64,000 nt of DNA from Nocardia sp. NBC_01730 (GCF_035920445.1 NZ_CP109162.1:1984001-2048000); one strand, 5' to 3'; positions 24,301 through 39,300 are shown, counted from the first letter of the stretch. Numbers and translations: made by a program. Notes: a model not told the origin generated them from the letters alone.

Positions 24301-27300
24301 GATTCGTGAAACCGGGCGGGTGATGTTTCAAGGCGCGGGCAATCCGGCCACCGGACACGCCTTCCGGGCCTACCTCGTCCAGCTCGGTCCAGTCCACCAG
24401 TTCGGTCCGGGTCGCATGCTCCAAGTCGCGCAATGCCACCGGCACACAGTCGTTGCGGTGCCCGGGTTCAGTGTGCGGCACCCATACCGGCGGTTTGGGA
24501 ACGTCGCCGGACACCGGCGGTGAGGATTCCAGGTCTTCCAGCCGATGCGCCAACAATTCGAGGTAACGGGTGGCGATCTTCGGGGAATTCACCAGATCAT
24601 CGGCGCTCACCATTCGCATCTGTGCGGCCGGAATCAACTTGACCACGTCGGCGAAGGCATCGATACGGGTGCGGGCGATCCCGGAGAATACTGCCTCGAA
24701 GCGCAGATCTTCCAGATCCTGGCGCAGACTCTGCGGGGTAGGGGGGTTCTCCGTCCAATCCAGGGCGATCTCGCTCGACCTGGCCAACACATCGACCATC
24801 CGGTCGCCACGCAGCACGAGTGCGGCCAGGGCCTCCGCCGGCCCCGCCTCCGTCTCGGGCTGGACCTCGCCGTCCGACGCGTTCTGTTCCAACACCGTGA
24901 GATTGGCCAGCACAACCCGGAACCAGTCCATGCGGTCCAGCCGGGCGAACTCCGGCTCCAGCGCCATGATCCGCTCGCGGTCCGCCGCCAGTTCGGCTCG
25001 TGGTATGTCATGCCGGATCGGCTCATAGTTGTTGTTCATGAAACGGCTCATGAAGCCGGGCAGGGTAGGCGGCCGGGCCGACACGGCGTTATCGATCGGC
25101 ACCGCGGCCTTGTTGTGTTCGTGAATCCGCCAATTGCCGTCCCGGGGACGGTCTCCGGCCCCGATGATGAAATCTCCCTTGCCCAGTGCTCGCCCGCTCG
25201 GAGTTTCCAGATACCGAATCCAGGCGTCCGCCAGAGCCTTGTCGGCGTCGATGCCAGGCACGTACTCCATCAGGACGACCCGATCACCGACCCGCACCAC
25301 TGCCGGAGCGTGCACTCCCACTGCCCGCAGGACCAGGGACATCAATTCCTCGGCATCGGCTTCCGCAACGGTCGCGACCGTCTTCTCGACCGCCCGTAGG
25401 CCGGTGTCGTATCTGATCGCATGGACCTTTTCCGCCGATTTGCCGCCCGAGAGCGGACGGCGGCCGTCCTCGTGGGAAGTCGCCGCCAGTTTCTCGGCGA
25501 AGGAACGCTCGTCCACGAGATCGTTCATCCACGCAATGGCATCGGGATCCGTGTAGTAGCGCAGGCCCGACTCCTGCTCCGGCGCAGGCTCGCCGGTCAT
25601 CCGCTCGCGCTGCAGCTCGCCCTGCTCATCGATCTGCACTCGCCAGTATTCGATCGGGACACCGTCGATCGGGACACCGTTCTCTTGCGCCCACTGCTGC
25701 AGGCCCGGCTGCGCGATTTCGAGCAACTGCCGCGGATCGTGCAATGGTGAGACGACAACGATGCGCGGCGACCGGCCCTCGACCAACCCGACACCCTCGC
25801 CGATTCGGGCGGCCCCTTCGGCGTCGATCAGCTCGCGGGACATCACCACGGCCAGCGCTTCGCGCACCGCGCGGGCATACTGCCGCGCCGGTTCGACATG
25901 ATCGGCAACCAAGCGGAACCTAGCAGCCAACACCGGGATCGACATTGCATCGACCAGCACCTGTGCGGCCGTATCATCCACAACGAGTCTGCGCCTGACG
26001 GCTGCTTCCGCGGCACGGTGCTCATGCAGTTTTTCGGTCACTGCATATCGCACCTGCTCCAAAGTCAGATTCGCGGTGTCGATCCCGAGCTCATGGACCG
26101 GGCCCAGTGCAACGGCCAACACGTCATCGGCGTGCTTCGTCGCGGACTCGAAGGCCCGTCGCACCTTCGGGGGCAGCGGCTCGGCGTTCGACTGCTCGGG
26201 TAGGGTGCCGGACACCTCGGCGCCGGGGGGAATACGCGGCGGTGTCGAGCCCTCGCCTGGTGCGGCCTCCGCCACATCCGAACCCGCTCGATCCGCCGGC
26301 TCCGGGAGACCGGACCCGGTCGCGGCCGCATCCTCGGAGTCGGAGCGGAATGGTGATGTGCCGTCGCCGATGCTGGGCTCAGGCATCGTCTCGGCGGCCC
26401 GGTGAATCGCGAAATCCTCGTCGTCGGAACGCAGTCCGTACTCGCCGTCGGATCCCGCAACCACCGTCGGGTGGCCGTGTCTGTCCAGGAACACCGCCGA
26501 GACCGGATGGCCCTCGGCCGAGGGCACGAAGTCGGGCCGGAGTGCTCTTGCGCCCGGGGCGCGGTATTCGATGCGCACGGAGCCGCCGTCGGCAACGCGG
26601 CGCACCAGCCAGAACGGGCTGCTGCCTGCGGGGTCGAGCACGGCCACGCCCACCCCGTCACCGCTGCCGGGCACCATGTCGTCCAACTGCGCACCCCAGG
26701 CATCCAGCCGAGCTGCTGCCTCGGCTGCCCCGGACAGCTGCTGGGCCCGGTACCCGCCCAGCGCCCATTCCACATCGCTGAGCAGCACCTTGCTCGACCC
26801 GGGCGCGGTCAGCACCTTGATATCGCGGCGCCCGGTTTCGGCTCGGATATCTGCCACCAGCATCGGGACATCCTGGTTCGGCCGCACCGGCACGATCGGC
26901 CGGCGCCGCAGCCTGCGCAGGAAGTCACCGCAGCTGTCGGTCGGGTTGTGCCACTCCTCCCACCTGGCCAGGGTCTCCACCGGCGTCGACCCGTCCGTCA
27001 CCGCCATTTCCCAGTCCAGCAGGCGCTGCGGGGCGGTCAGCGGCAGCGACAGGTCGAACCGGCCGGCCAGGGCTCCTTCGACCAGCGCGGTGGATTTGCG
27101 CACCTCGCGGCGCAGGATCCCGGGCTGGAAGGAACGTTCCGGCAGCTGCCCCCACCAATTCCGGAATCCTCGGCGGCCCTGGAGAACTCGACGCTTGCGG
27201 TAATGGGCATAGCCTTTGTCGAGAATCCGGGGCACCCGGCCGCTGAGCACGAATCCGTGCCCGGCGTCCTTGACGCTCAGCAGTTCCCGGTAGATGAGGG

Positions 27301-30300
27301 TGTAGTAGCCATCTCCGGTCAGCGAGTCCTGGTCGAAGGCGGTGAGATCATCGGCCCGCTTGCCGTCGACGAGGATGGACACGTAGTGGTCCGACTCGTC
27401 GGCGGTGGTGGTGCCCGCGATGACCGTCCGTCCGGAGTTGTCTCGGTCGTAGTTCCGCTGGATCCTGATGTCGCGCAGGTGGAACCGGTCGCCGTGTTCG
27501 GCGATGAAGTCGCGGATGGCCCGGTCCACCGACTCCAGCGCGCGCAGCGGGAAGGTGTCGTGCTGCCAGCCGTACAGCCGGATGTGGTGGTCGCGGTACA
27601 GCGCCCGGACCAGACGTGCCATTTTCACTACGTCGTCGCCTTCCAGCGTCGGATGCGTGCTGGAAGCACGCCCTCCTGACGTAAGCGACCCCGACAGGAG
27701 ACCAGGCATCCTGCCCGCATCTGCGGCTGGAACCGCAGCGTTGTGCTGTGAATCAGGCTGGACCCGATCGTCGGATTCCGCGGTGCGCGTCGCCGGCTCG
27801 TCGAAGATCGCCCAGAGCTCGCCCGAGTTCTCCTGGCCGGCCACTGTGGCCCGGTCCATCGCCTCGAACACATTCGGATGGGGTTCGTGCGCTGCCAGCG
27901 CGGCGTACCACGTGTTGCGCAGGTAGGGCCGTTCGTCGAAGACATCCGCGATCTGCGGCCGGTGGCGGTCGTGCTCGACGGACACCTGCAGCGACCGGAC
28001 GAGTTCTCCGGCACGGGTTTCGGTGCTGATCCGCAGCGTCAGCCGGACCTCGTTGTGGCCGGTGACCAGCTGCTCGAGCTGTGCGGGCAGGTTCGCCTTC
28101 CGTGCCGAATCGGCATACTCGGCTGCCGCCAGCACTGCGTCGATGCCCGCGGTGCGCACCATCGCAACCGCGGCATCGAGCTGTGCCGGATCCCGCCAGC
28201 CCAGCTCACGCAGCTGCTCGTCGAGCGCGTCGGCGACCGCAGCAACCGTATCCGCGTCCCCCGGCGCCAACCGCACGGTCAGGTCCGGATCGGTATCCGC
28301 CGGATTGTCCGGCAACGCGAGAACCGCCTTCATCCAGCCGCCATCCGGCTCCACGTCTTGCTCTCCCGGCAAGGGGTGGCCGACGATCTCGCGATCCCGG
28401 AACGACGGCTGTAGGCCGATGGCGACGTCTGCGAATTCGAAGCCGCTGAAGTCCGGTGCTTCGCCTTCGGCGAGCCGGTCGACCGGGCCGCCGTCCTTGA
28501 AGGCGAAGCCGTGGACGGCGATGACGTCCTCCGGGTGGTCCCAGTCCGTGTAGTCGCGTTCGATGCCGTCGTCGTCGATCACCGCGACCTGGTCGCCGAC
28601 GAGCTTGAAGCAGACCGCGTGTGCGCCGACGGTCTTGGTCTGGAAGCCGTCGAAGACCATCACCGCGACCACCGCACCGCCGTTGGCCTGCAGCCAGTCG
28701 CGCAGGTCATCCAGCGAATTCCAGCCGTCCGGACGCGGTTTCGCGCGCAGCAGTTTCGCGGCCTGCCGGAAGGTGACTCCGTTCTGGCCGGCGTCGAAAC
28801 CGGCCAGGTCGTCGGGAACTTCCATGCCCACGGCCCGCATAGCGGCCGGACCGGCCTTCGGCAGGCAGTTGGCGGGCAGACGGCGGTCGGAGTCCGGCAG
28901 CAGGAACTCGGTCGACCCCAGCGAAACACCGTCCGTGTCCACTGATGCCGAGGAGCGAGCGGCCATCTCGGCCAGTTCGGCGTCCAGTTGCCTGCCGATG
29001 CGGTCCCGCTGCCAGAACAGTTCACTCCGCAGGGTGGCTTTGCCGGCCAGTTCGCCGTAGCCGATGACCTTCCCGGCTGCGGCATGCAGCAGCGGCGAAT
29101 CCGCCGGGGTCAGCATGTCCCGCACAGCAGGCACCTGCCGCAGCGGCAGCTTCCCGCCGACCAGCATGCCCTGCAGCAGCCCCGAATCCGATGCCAGGAT
29201 CAGCTGTTCCAGTTCTTCCCGGGCCACTTCCCGCGCCCGCCGCAGCGCAGTCGGCTTACCGGGGTCGGTGGCCGGTACGCCGATCTCGCCGGCGATCGTC
29301 TCGTACTCGTCGCCCAGCGCGGTGATCCGACCGACCAGCTCGGACCGGTTCGCTATGAGTATCTCCAGGTGCTGCGCCCGATCCGCCAGCAGGTGCTGGT
29401 GCAGATCGGCGGCATCGAAGTCGACAGTCGCACTGTGTAATTCGTACAGGCCCTGGTATCGGTCGAGGACCGTGCGGTGCTCTTCGTTCACCGACTCCCG
29501 GTGCTGCCGCCAGCGGTGCACCGCGGCCGGGGTGACTTCCGCTGCGCCCCAATCCGGCAGCTGCGCCACCGCCTCGGCGGCCTGGGCGAGCGGTCCGGCC
29601 AGCACCGCAGCCTGTTCGGGCGGTTCCGGCGGAAGTTGCCGATCCGTCTCGTCGTCGAAACGGGCCCGATACGTTTCGCAGGCCTTGCGGTAGCGGGTGT
29701 TCGCCACGCTGCGCTGGATCGACGCCTGTTCCATCGCGGCCTCGGCGGCATCGATTCGCTGCACCAGATCGTCGGCGGCGACGAAATCGTCGAGCATCGG
29801 CAGGATCTCGTCCAGCTTCGCCATTATTTGCTTGGAGGCCAGCCAGTTTTTGCGGTCATCCGGCGTGAACATGTGGACCGGCATGTCCGCAATCCGGGCC
29901 GGGGTCAGCTGTTCCGGTGTGACACCGTCGAGCATCCCGGCCATATACGTTTTGCGTCGGTCGCGCTCCGCGGACAACCGAGTGCGCGTGCCGCGCAGAT
30001 CCGTCCAGTTCACCGAAACACCTGTATCGCCGATGTCTGTGCGCTCCGCACTGCGCTTCGCGAGTGCCTCGGTGCGGGCGGCCACCACTCCGGCTCCCAG
30101 GGATGCGCCGGCGGTGTCCCGGACCGTTCCCACCGGACCCAATGCCACCGCCACCAAACCGGCTTTCAACTGTTCTCGCCGTTGTGCCAGCCGCTCGATC
30201 CCCAGTTTCGTTCGCCGTCGCTTTTCCCGCTCCCGAACATTCTTGGCGACATCGTCGAGTCGAGCAGCCTGTGCAATCAGCCCAAGGATATCGGCGGCGG

Positions 30301-33300
30301 ATCCCACACCCTGCTCGAAGTTCGCCCGCGCCCCGCGCAGTGCCGCGGCGGCCGCGGCGATATCTTCGGCCCGTTCCTGCAGACCACGGGCTTCCTCAAC
30401 CACTCGGATGATGTCGTTCAAGTATGCGAGCCTGCGTTCGGCATCGCTGACATCCGCGTCGAACAGATCTTGCGCAGTGGCACGCTCATCGAACCAGAAA
30501 TGCCAGGTCGGTGACCCCGGGGTCAACAGATCCGGGATTTTCCCGATTTCCACTGCCTGTTCGGCATCGTAATCTTCGCGATACGCCTCGATATAGTCCT
30601 CGACGACCAGAAGCAATTCCTGCACTCCATCGCGCAGGTCGCGGCTCAGCGCGGCCAATTGCGGCGGCAGCTCGAACACCTCGGGTGTGATGGGCCAGCG
30701 CCCCCGGACCAGGGTGTCGACATCGGCGCGCAGCGTGCGGCGAAATTCTTCTGCCCGAACGAGGAGTCCCCGGATTACGTCCGGCTGCTGTTCCGCCATA
30801 TCTTCGAGAAGTGCAGACTGCTCCTCGACTGCCGCTAGATCTTCGCCCAGACGGCGCAGTTCGGCGTCGAATTCGGCATCGGTGCCGTGCTGGGCGACGG
30901 TTTCGCTGTTACGCACCCGCCACTCGATTCCGGCACTGTCCAGCGCGGACCGCAGCTGCTCGTCCGGTTTTTCGGGAAGATTGACATGATCGATGTCGTC
31001 GAGCGTGATCCCGCCGTGTATCTGACATTCGACCGAGTGGTGCTGCCGGAATGCCGACCCGGTGTAGTCGCGGTCCACCCCGCGCAGCGGCAGTTCCGCT
31101 TTCGTATCCGTTGCCAGGGCGGCCACCCCGAACGACTCGGGTTCGGGGTCGGTGAGCGGAGACGGAATTGTCCGGGCCCGGTGCCAGCCTTCCCGCGCAC
31201 CACTGTAATTCAGCGAATCCGCAACACAGGTGGTCGTGCGATTGCGCACCTCCGACCGCAGCACCACCTCGATCCGACCGTAATTCGACAGATTTTCGGC
31301 CTGTAGCTCATACCACGTCCCATCGTGGTTAACCGTTGTGCAAAGACCGGTGGGGCGCTCAGCACCGAGCAGCAGATACCCGTAGACCGGACGCGACCTC
31401 GGGTCCGCGTCGGTAGCGATGCCGAACCACGTCTGCTCCACTTCGGCTCGGACTTCGCTGTTGCTCGCACCGGATGATTTTCCGGTCTCGAGCAGTGTCT
31501 TGAACCGGCCATCGGCGAGTATGCGAAGCAGCGATTCCTGAGTAACCCGCACGGCCACCGGTTTTCCGGCAAACAGGCGCTGCAACTCTTCGCGCATCTG
31601 CTGCCGGAGCACCGCCGGATCCCGGCCCAGCTCGCCCGCCAGCCGCAGTATCTCCTCGTCGATGGCGCAGTACTGCACGAGGTTCCGGTAGACAGCGGGA
31701 TCCCGGAGTTCCGGATACCGGGCCATAAGTTCGTTCTCGCGCTGCGCTTGCGCGTCGTTCTCGCGCGCAGCGGCTTCCGGATCCGCGGCCGAATCGCCCT
31801 CGTAGACTTCGAGGAACGCCGCCAGCATCTCCCGATCCGGTTTCCGGAACGCCAGCCGGGGATCAGGTCGGTCGCCGCCCGGATCAAGGTCCTGGGTTTG
31901 CGCATCTGGCTGGTCGCGTGGCTCGTGGCCGCCATCGGGCGCAGGTTGCTCCGCGTCCGGCCGGTGGCCGATGAGCCTGCCGTCCTTCGGACCACGATCC
32001 GGACGCGGCCCCTTGCCCTCTTCGAACGGATCCCGCGGCGAACCGTCAGCATTGAAGACGATCCCATTGATCTCACCCGCCCCGGCCGCGGCAGCCTCGG
32101 CGATCCAGGTGTCCACGTCGGCGCCGCGGATCAGGCTGCCGAGGGCGATGTCGAACACCACAACCTCGCCACCATGCAGGCCGAGCTCAGGATGCCGGGC
32201 GATGTAGTCCTCGGTGACCTTGAAGATCGCGAAGGCGTGTGCGCCTTTTCCGAAGTCCATGGCGCCGGCCAGTACCCCGCCGTGCAGCCAGATGTGCCGG
32301 ACCGCCCTGGTCAGCCCCTCCTCCCCGAAACCGAAGGGTTCCTCGGTCCAATCCGTGTCGAAGCGCTGGGCGAACTCGATACGGTCCTGGCCCGCGGTGC
32401 GGAACCGCGGTGCTCCCGGATCGGCCGGATCGATGTTCACCCCGGCCGCGCCGAGGAAGTCCTTGACCTTCAGCTGCACCCAAGCACCGCAGTTCTGCCG
32501 GTAGTCGTGCTGCTCTTCGACAAATTCCGCGCAGCCCAGCGGGGAGATTCCCTCCGGCACCGGTTCGGTCGACAAGCGACCGAATTCGACGGGTGCCACG
32601 GACCGCACCGGCATAGGCATGGATTCCGGTGGAGTCCCGCCGAGCTCCTCGATGCCTCGGCGTACCCGGGAGTTCATCTCGTCCGTGGCCCAGGGATGTC
32701 CGTTCAGCGCCCTGACCACCGCGACGACCGGCATACCCAGATGTCGGGCCACCGCCTGCGCCTGTGCCGACACCGGCGCACCGTCGGCGCCGAGTTGCTG
32801 ATCGCGCACTGTCTCGGCGATGGTGCGCGCCACCGTCCGCAGGGTTTCCGCTGCCTGCTGCGGGGTGATGCCCAACCGTTCCGCGGTCTCGCCGGTAGTC
32901 CGGCCCTCTCCGAAACGCAGCCAGGCGATCTCCCGCATCCGCTCCGGGAGCACCTGCATCGCACGCCAGACCGCAACCGGTCCCGCCTCGGTCAGCGCCC
33001 GCCGATCGCCGGGATCGAAGGAGAAGGCGACCACGCGCCGATGCAGGTCCGCGAATTCCCGCCGCAGCTGATCGAGGTCGCCGGATACCCGGTCCGATCC
33101 GGTGGAAGATTCTCCCGGGGCTCCCGGCCGCGATCCCGGCAGCGCCGCCCCGCCCCGCTCGACGGCATCGGCGATCTCGCCGAAACCATAGGCCCGCAAC
33201 AGTAACCGCGCGAAATGCGCGACCGCTGCCGCCAGCTGGGGTGGGAGGTCGGCGGCCCACCACTGTGGATTCCCCCGCAGGGTGTCTATCCCGTACAGCA

Positions 33301-36300
33301 CATTGCCTGGCATCAGATCACCGGGCACGGCCCGGGACCGGATTCTGATGTCGCCGCCGTACCTGGCGGCGACTCCGGCGGGGTCGGCAGCTCCCTGGAT
33401 ATCGAGGACGCGACCATCCGGCATGCGCACCGCGCTGTGCACCGCGGGACGTTGTCCCTTGGAAACATCGTCGAAGGCGATGATGTCCCAGCCGGTCATG
33501 CTGTGCAGCGCACCCGCCAGATAGTGGCAGTGCGACCAGGCCAGCCACTCCACTGCCTGCCAGTCGAGCATGCCTGCCCGCACCACAAGCCGGGAATGCC
33601 CGTGGGAAGTCGGCCGATTGAGATCAACGATCAGCGGCCCCGTGAAGTCGGCTTGCAACACAAAGCGCTGCCATTCCGCATCGAACTCCATTGCCACGGC
33701 GATCGGATCCGGCGCCTGATCGACTCCGGCCGCGAGCACTGTCTCGGCCCGGTCGGCGATCTCGGCCTTCTGCCGGGCACTGTGACCATGCTCCCGGTAC
33801 TCCGCAGCCAGGGAATCCAATTCGGCCCTGGTCTGTGCGGTCAACGGGCGTTCCCGGGCACCGTCGGCGCCGAACACGAAACCTCGGACCCTGCTCGAGA
33901 CAGCCAGATCCTCCTCGTCGAAGGTGGTGATCGAGTCGCCGAACACATCGACCCGCCGGACCAGACCGGGGCGGCCGACCAGGACGAAAACCTCACCGTC
34001 GCCGGTACAGACCACTACCACACCGTTGGACTCCAGCGCCGTTCGCAGCTCGGCGCCGTCGTGGAAGGTCCGCGGCCGGGCGCCCAGCGCGGCGGCGAGC
34101 TCGAATACCGGAACGGCGCCCTCACCGGCTGATGCCGCTAGCGGCCTGATGGCCGGGTTACCGGTGACGGCGGCGGCGGTGGCCACCGCCCCGGGCACAG
34201 CAATGCTGCCGACCGACAACGTCGAAACCGGTTCCAACTCGGCGGTCAGCCGCCCCAGCTCCCGGGTGATCCGATTGATCTCCGCTATGACGTGGTCGAC
34301 CTGTTCATCCAGCTTTTCCAATGCCGGCGGGAGAGGCCGGGGCCGGCGCTTCGGGTCGATACCGAGTTCCCGGCAGACCTTTTGTTCTTGATGCAAGAGG
34401 TCATCCAGGAACAACTCGGTCCGCACCCGCTCGCCGTGCAGTGCCTGCAGCTGTTCGGCGTCAGTGCTGAAATTCGAATACTCGTCCAGTGCTTCGAGGA
34501 AGCCGCTCAGTCGGTGCGCCAAGCCCGGGTCGGCGTCCAGCGCACCGCCGTCCACCAAAGCCGCGATCGGCTCCAGTCCAGATGCCGAACCAGGCTCCAG
34601 TACGGCCGGCGGAAGTCCCAGTTTCGCGGCCCGGCTGCGCATTTCCGCCTGAGCGTGCCCGGCGGCCAGATCACGCCGACGTACCGTGACGAACTCCGCG
34701 ACCCGCTGCGTTTCGCCGATGCCCGACGTCACGGGCCTGCTCGTCGATAGCTGTCCGAACTCCTGGAGCTGCCGGGACTCGGCCGAAGGGGCTTGCGGGG
34801 GCGGGACTTTTCGGGCAATGCCGTAGACGAGCCGGACCGTTTCGCCCTCGGGGGTGGTGTCGGTGAAGTCACGGGTGGGCGCCCAATGCAGGTCCTCGTG
34901 CACCTGCAGCTGCTCGGTCTCCCAATCGACCTGCACACCCTCGGGCACCCACAGGTGTAACAGGTTCTTCTGGTCCAACCGGTGCGACAACTCCCGGGTG
35001 ATCTCCCAGTTGACGGTGCGCGCCCAGAGGATCGGCGCGCCTCCGGCGGGCAGCTCGCCGACCAGCAGCAGCGGCTGCCTGGTCGGCACACTCTGCACGG
35101 CAGGCGCGGTGAAATGGTTGTCGGCGGCGTCCGTACTATCGGTGAAGTCGATTGCCCCCGAAGCGATTTCGGCGTACGCAATCGCCTTCTTGGCGGCCGG
35201 CGGCAGCGCGTCGAAGGTGTCCGCGGACACCGCCTGCGGCCCGAGGACGACGAGCAGGGTGCTGAGCCGGTCGATTTCGGCGCCGAAACGCACGTAGGCC
35301 TGGGTCTGCGCCACCAGCTCGTGGGCGCGCACGAAAGCCTGGGCGCTGTCCACGAGTTCACTCGGCAGTTCATCGCGTCGCTGCCGCAACAGCTCCCGGA
35401 CCCTGGCGGCGGTCACCGCGTCCGCGGTCGTCCCGATCAGGTCGGCCACCAGTTCCGGCTGCGCGGCCGCCGTCGCCTCCACGGCTACCACCAGCTGCCG
35501 GGCGGCCTCGGTGCGGCCCTTCATGCCCGGCAGTTCCGCATCCACCAAGTCGCGGCCGGTGAGCTGCTCGTCGCGCTCGACCATGGCCGTGGACTCGCCG
35601 AGCAGGCCGGCCAGCTTCCAAGCGGTCCGGTCCGGATCGGCCCGATCCACCAGCTCGACCAGCTCGGTCAGCTGCCGTGCCCGCGCCGCGAGCTCGACCA
35701 GCTCGACCAGCTCCGGAACACCCGCCTGTTCCCCGAGCCAGCGCAGCGGATTGTCGTAATTCCGGAGTTCCGACTCCCCAACACCCTGGATGTCGAGAAT
35801 CTGCGCCGTGATTGCGGTCCAATGGTTCGCCGCTGCCTCGAACAGGTCGGCCGGCGCGCCGCTGAAGTTCCGGGAGACAGTCCGGACGGCTGCCCGTAGC
35901 GTCTCCATTTTCACCCCGGAACCGATCCAGGCGACCAGCTTGCCCAACCGCGCCGAGGCGAGTACGCGCTGCCACCCGGCTTCGCCCTGGTACGACAGCA
36001 GGCGCTCGGCCTCGCCGACGACCTCCAGCAGCACGCTCGGCCAGTGCAGGTGCTCCGGGTCGATCTGCAACAGCCGGGCCAGCTGCTGCCGGACCGCGTG
36101 CAGCTGTTCATCGGCCTCCTGCCACGGCACCCTCAGCTCCGCGGCCAGCGCAGTGCGCCGGTCCCGAACCGCTTGCGCCGCATCGGCTCCGGTGATCGGC
36201 CGGACCGGCGCGCGATCCGGCCTCGTTTCGGCTTGCAGCGGCGGCGTGCTGCCGGTGGTGGTAGGCGAGGCCGACGACAATTCGGCGAAGGTCTTCTCCT

Positions 36301-39300
36301 CCGGAACCCGGCTCGCCGGGACACCGGCGTTGCCGTCCTGGTCCGGGCTGTCGCTGTGTGCGACCTTGAAATCCTCGGCCGGCTGCCGGAATCCAAGGTT
36401 GCCGGTTTCGTCGGCCAGGGTTATCGGGTAGCCGTACTCGGTGATGAACAGCGCCAGCACAGGCCAGTCGGCCTGCAGGCCGGTCGGCTGGAAGTCCTCG
36501 GTCACCTCGCCGGTGGCGTGGTTGTGGTACTCGATCCGGTAGCTGCCGTCGTCGTTCAGTTCGGCCAGGACCAGCTCGTCCAGATATCCGGGTTGGCCCG
36601 GCACATTCATGGTGACCAGCAGCACCCTGGGCTTGCCGGGAGCATTCCTGTTCCAATTCTCGGCAGCATCGCCGACCAGGCGGGCGATGGCATCCCGCAT
36701 CCCGCGCACATGCTGCGAAAGCAGTGGGACGGTCCCCGGCATGCCGGTGCCGTGCAGCGCGGTTTCCACCTCGCTGATCAGCGTGCCGCCCATCCGGGCC
36801 GGGGGCATCGGCTCCATATCCGCGCGCCCGGCACCGATCCGGTTCACCACCCGCGGCGCGCACTGATACTGCTCATCGACATCCTCGTCGTCCCGGCGGT
36901 TGTCCGGCACCTCGACGGCCGAGCCCCCGTCGGCACCCGCCGCATCCCAGGCCGCCCAGCGGCGCGGCAGCGGACGACGGTCCCTGCTGTTCGGCGTCAG
37001 CGCCCGCCGCAGTTCCTCGAGTGCACTCTGATCGCCGTCGAAAAGCGCATGCCAGAAGGCTGCCTCCGGGCCGGTGAACAGCTCGCGGACATCGCGCGGC
37101 GGCCGGTCGCCTGCCTCCGGATCATATGCCGGGGCACCGCCGTGCCAAGCATCGCGGATTTCCTCCACGCGGAGATACGAGGTGAGCTGGGCCAGGTGCA
37201 GGACCACATCGGTGGTCTCTTTGCCGTAGCCGCGGTCGTTCTCGGTCAGCGTGACGGCGAAGGTCTGCCCGGCCACTCCGGCCTGCTTGGCCGCGATGGT
37301 CAGCGCATCCGCGGATGCGGTGCCACCGGCGAACTGCACCGTGCGGGTCGGGCGGGCATTGCGCACCCGCTCCCCGAACGGGACCAGTCCACTGGCCCAA
37401 CGACGTTCGCTGACCAGACCGCTGCCGGCCAGCACCACCATCTTCGACGCAGTTGTCTCGGGATCAGCCGGGACCACCCGGGTGACGGCCCCGAGCATGT
37501 GCTCATGCTCCTGTGCCGCGGTCGGCCTGCCGGTCTGGTCCATCCCCAGCGGAACCACCTTGATTCCCGCTGCCGCCATGGCATTCAGGATTTCCCGGCT
37601 CAGGTCAGAGGGTCCGCAGTACACATCGGGATGGTCATCCGGGTCGATCTCGCTGATCTCGCGGTCGTTCAGCTTCTCGAAGACTTCGTGGGCCAGGGCG
37701 TCGAAGCCGAAGAACTCCACACCCGCGGCCTTCATCTTCTCGGCATTCTCGATCAGGTACTGCCCGATCGCCGCATTGCTCGGATCGTCGGCCAGCACCA
37801 CCACATCCACGCCGTCGACCAGGTCCGGCCAGGTCGGCTCCTGCGTCTGCTGCCACCGCCGAACCAGCTCCGCCGCCTTGGCATCGGCGCCGTCCCCGAC
37901 CACCGGTGGCAGCTGGGCATCGGCCGCTGCGGTCAGTTCGACCAACCGGTCTTGGGTCCGGGAGGACAGCTCGGCGAAGGCTCTCGGCGTCACGGCCGCG
38001 GCCGTCGGCGCCAGCAGTTCGGTCAGCCGCTGGATCTCGGCATCCAGCCGGGTCACAGCCTGGGTGTGCCGGATCAACTGCTCCAGCTCGGCGAGAATGT
38101 CTCGCTGCGCCAGCAACTCGCTGACGCCGTCCGGACGGTACTGCTCCGGGATGTCCTTCAGCGTTCTGGTCCACGCATCGACCAGGCCGGTGCTCAGTAG
38201 CTCCGCGTCGAAGTCGGCGAATTTCTCGGCGACCACGGTGCCGACCGCGGCCTGCAACACGTCCCGCGCAGTCACAGTCCGCCGGGTGCGCTGCGCGGAC
38301 AGGTCTGTCGCCGACAGCTCGAAGCGCTCCGCGAGTTCATCCCGCAGTGTCACAGCGCGGTCGCGCTGGGCGAGCATGGTGTCCAGTTTCCCGGCAAGCT
38401 TGTCGGGGTCGAGGAGATCGACAGTCTCGACCAGTTCCGCCAGGCCGCGCAGCCGTTCCACCAGCACCGCCAGCACCTGCAGGTCCGGGAGTTCGGCCAT
38501 ACGCGCGAACTCGCGCAGCATCCCGCTGCCTTCCGGCTGCATGACCAGTTCCGGCGCACCGGTGATGCCGAGCCGGGCCATCAGCTCCTGCGCCCACCGC
38601 GCCCGGGCGAATTCCAGCCGGCCTGCCCAGCGCGTCGGGATCGGCAGCCAGCCGCTGTCATGCCGCACGGCACCGCTTCCGGTCCGGATGGCCACGAAAG
38701 CCTCGATCCAGATCGGGATCTCGCGCACCGCCGCGGAGCGGCCTGCCGCCCTGCGCTCCTGCGGATCGGCGACCAGCAGGTGGTGGTCGATCTGGTCGAA
38801 CAGGTCGAAGATGAACTGCAGCGGGTAGCCGCGCTCCGGGCTGATCCCCAGCTGTTTGGCCAGGATCCGCCAGGTCCGGTCCAACTGCTCCTCGGCATCC
38901 GCTGCCGCCACCCCGAGCTCCAGCACCAGCGCCCTGCGCCGCTGCACCAGTTCCAGCACAGCCCCGGTCGCCGACTCCGGCAGGCCTGCCTCGGCGACCT
39001 CGCGCACCGACTGCGCAAGCGCGGCGTCCAGCTCCGCGTCCATGGGATATCCAAGCCAGCGCAGTGCCGCCCAGATCCGCTGCCGCAGTGCGGGATCGGT
39101 CACCTTTCCGGCATTGCCGAGCCGCAGGTTATCCACCGTGCTCCCGGTCGCGCCTGCCACCGTGGCCACATCGGCCAGGGTGATCCTGCTGCGCCGGTAC
39201 CGGTGGGAGCTGGTATCCGGCATAGCCGGGGTGAAGGCGGGGGTGCGGTCGACCGGGCCGGTCTCGTCCCGGGTGCCGATGATCCGACGGTCAGCCAGAC

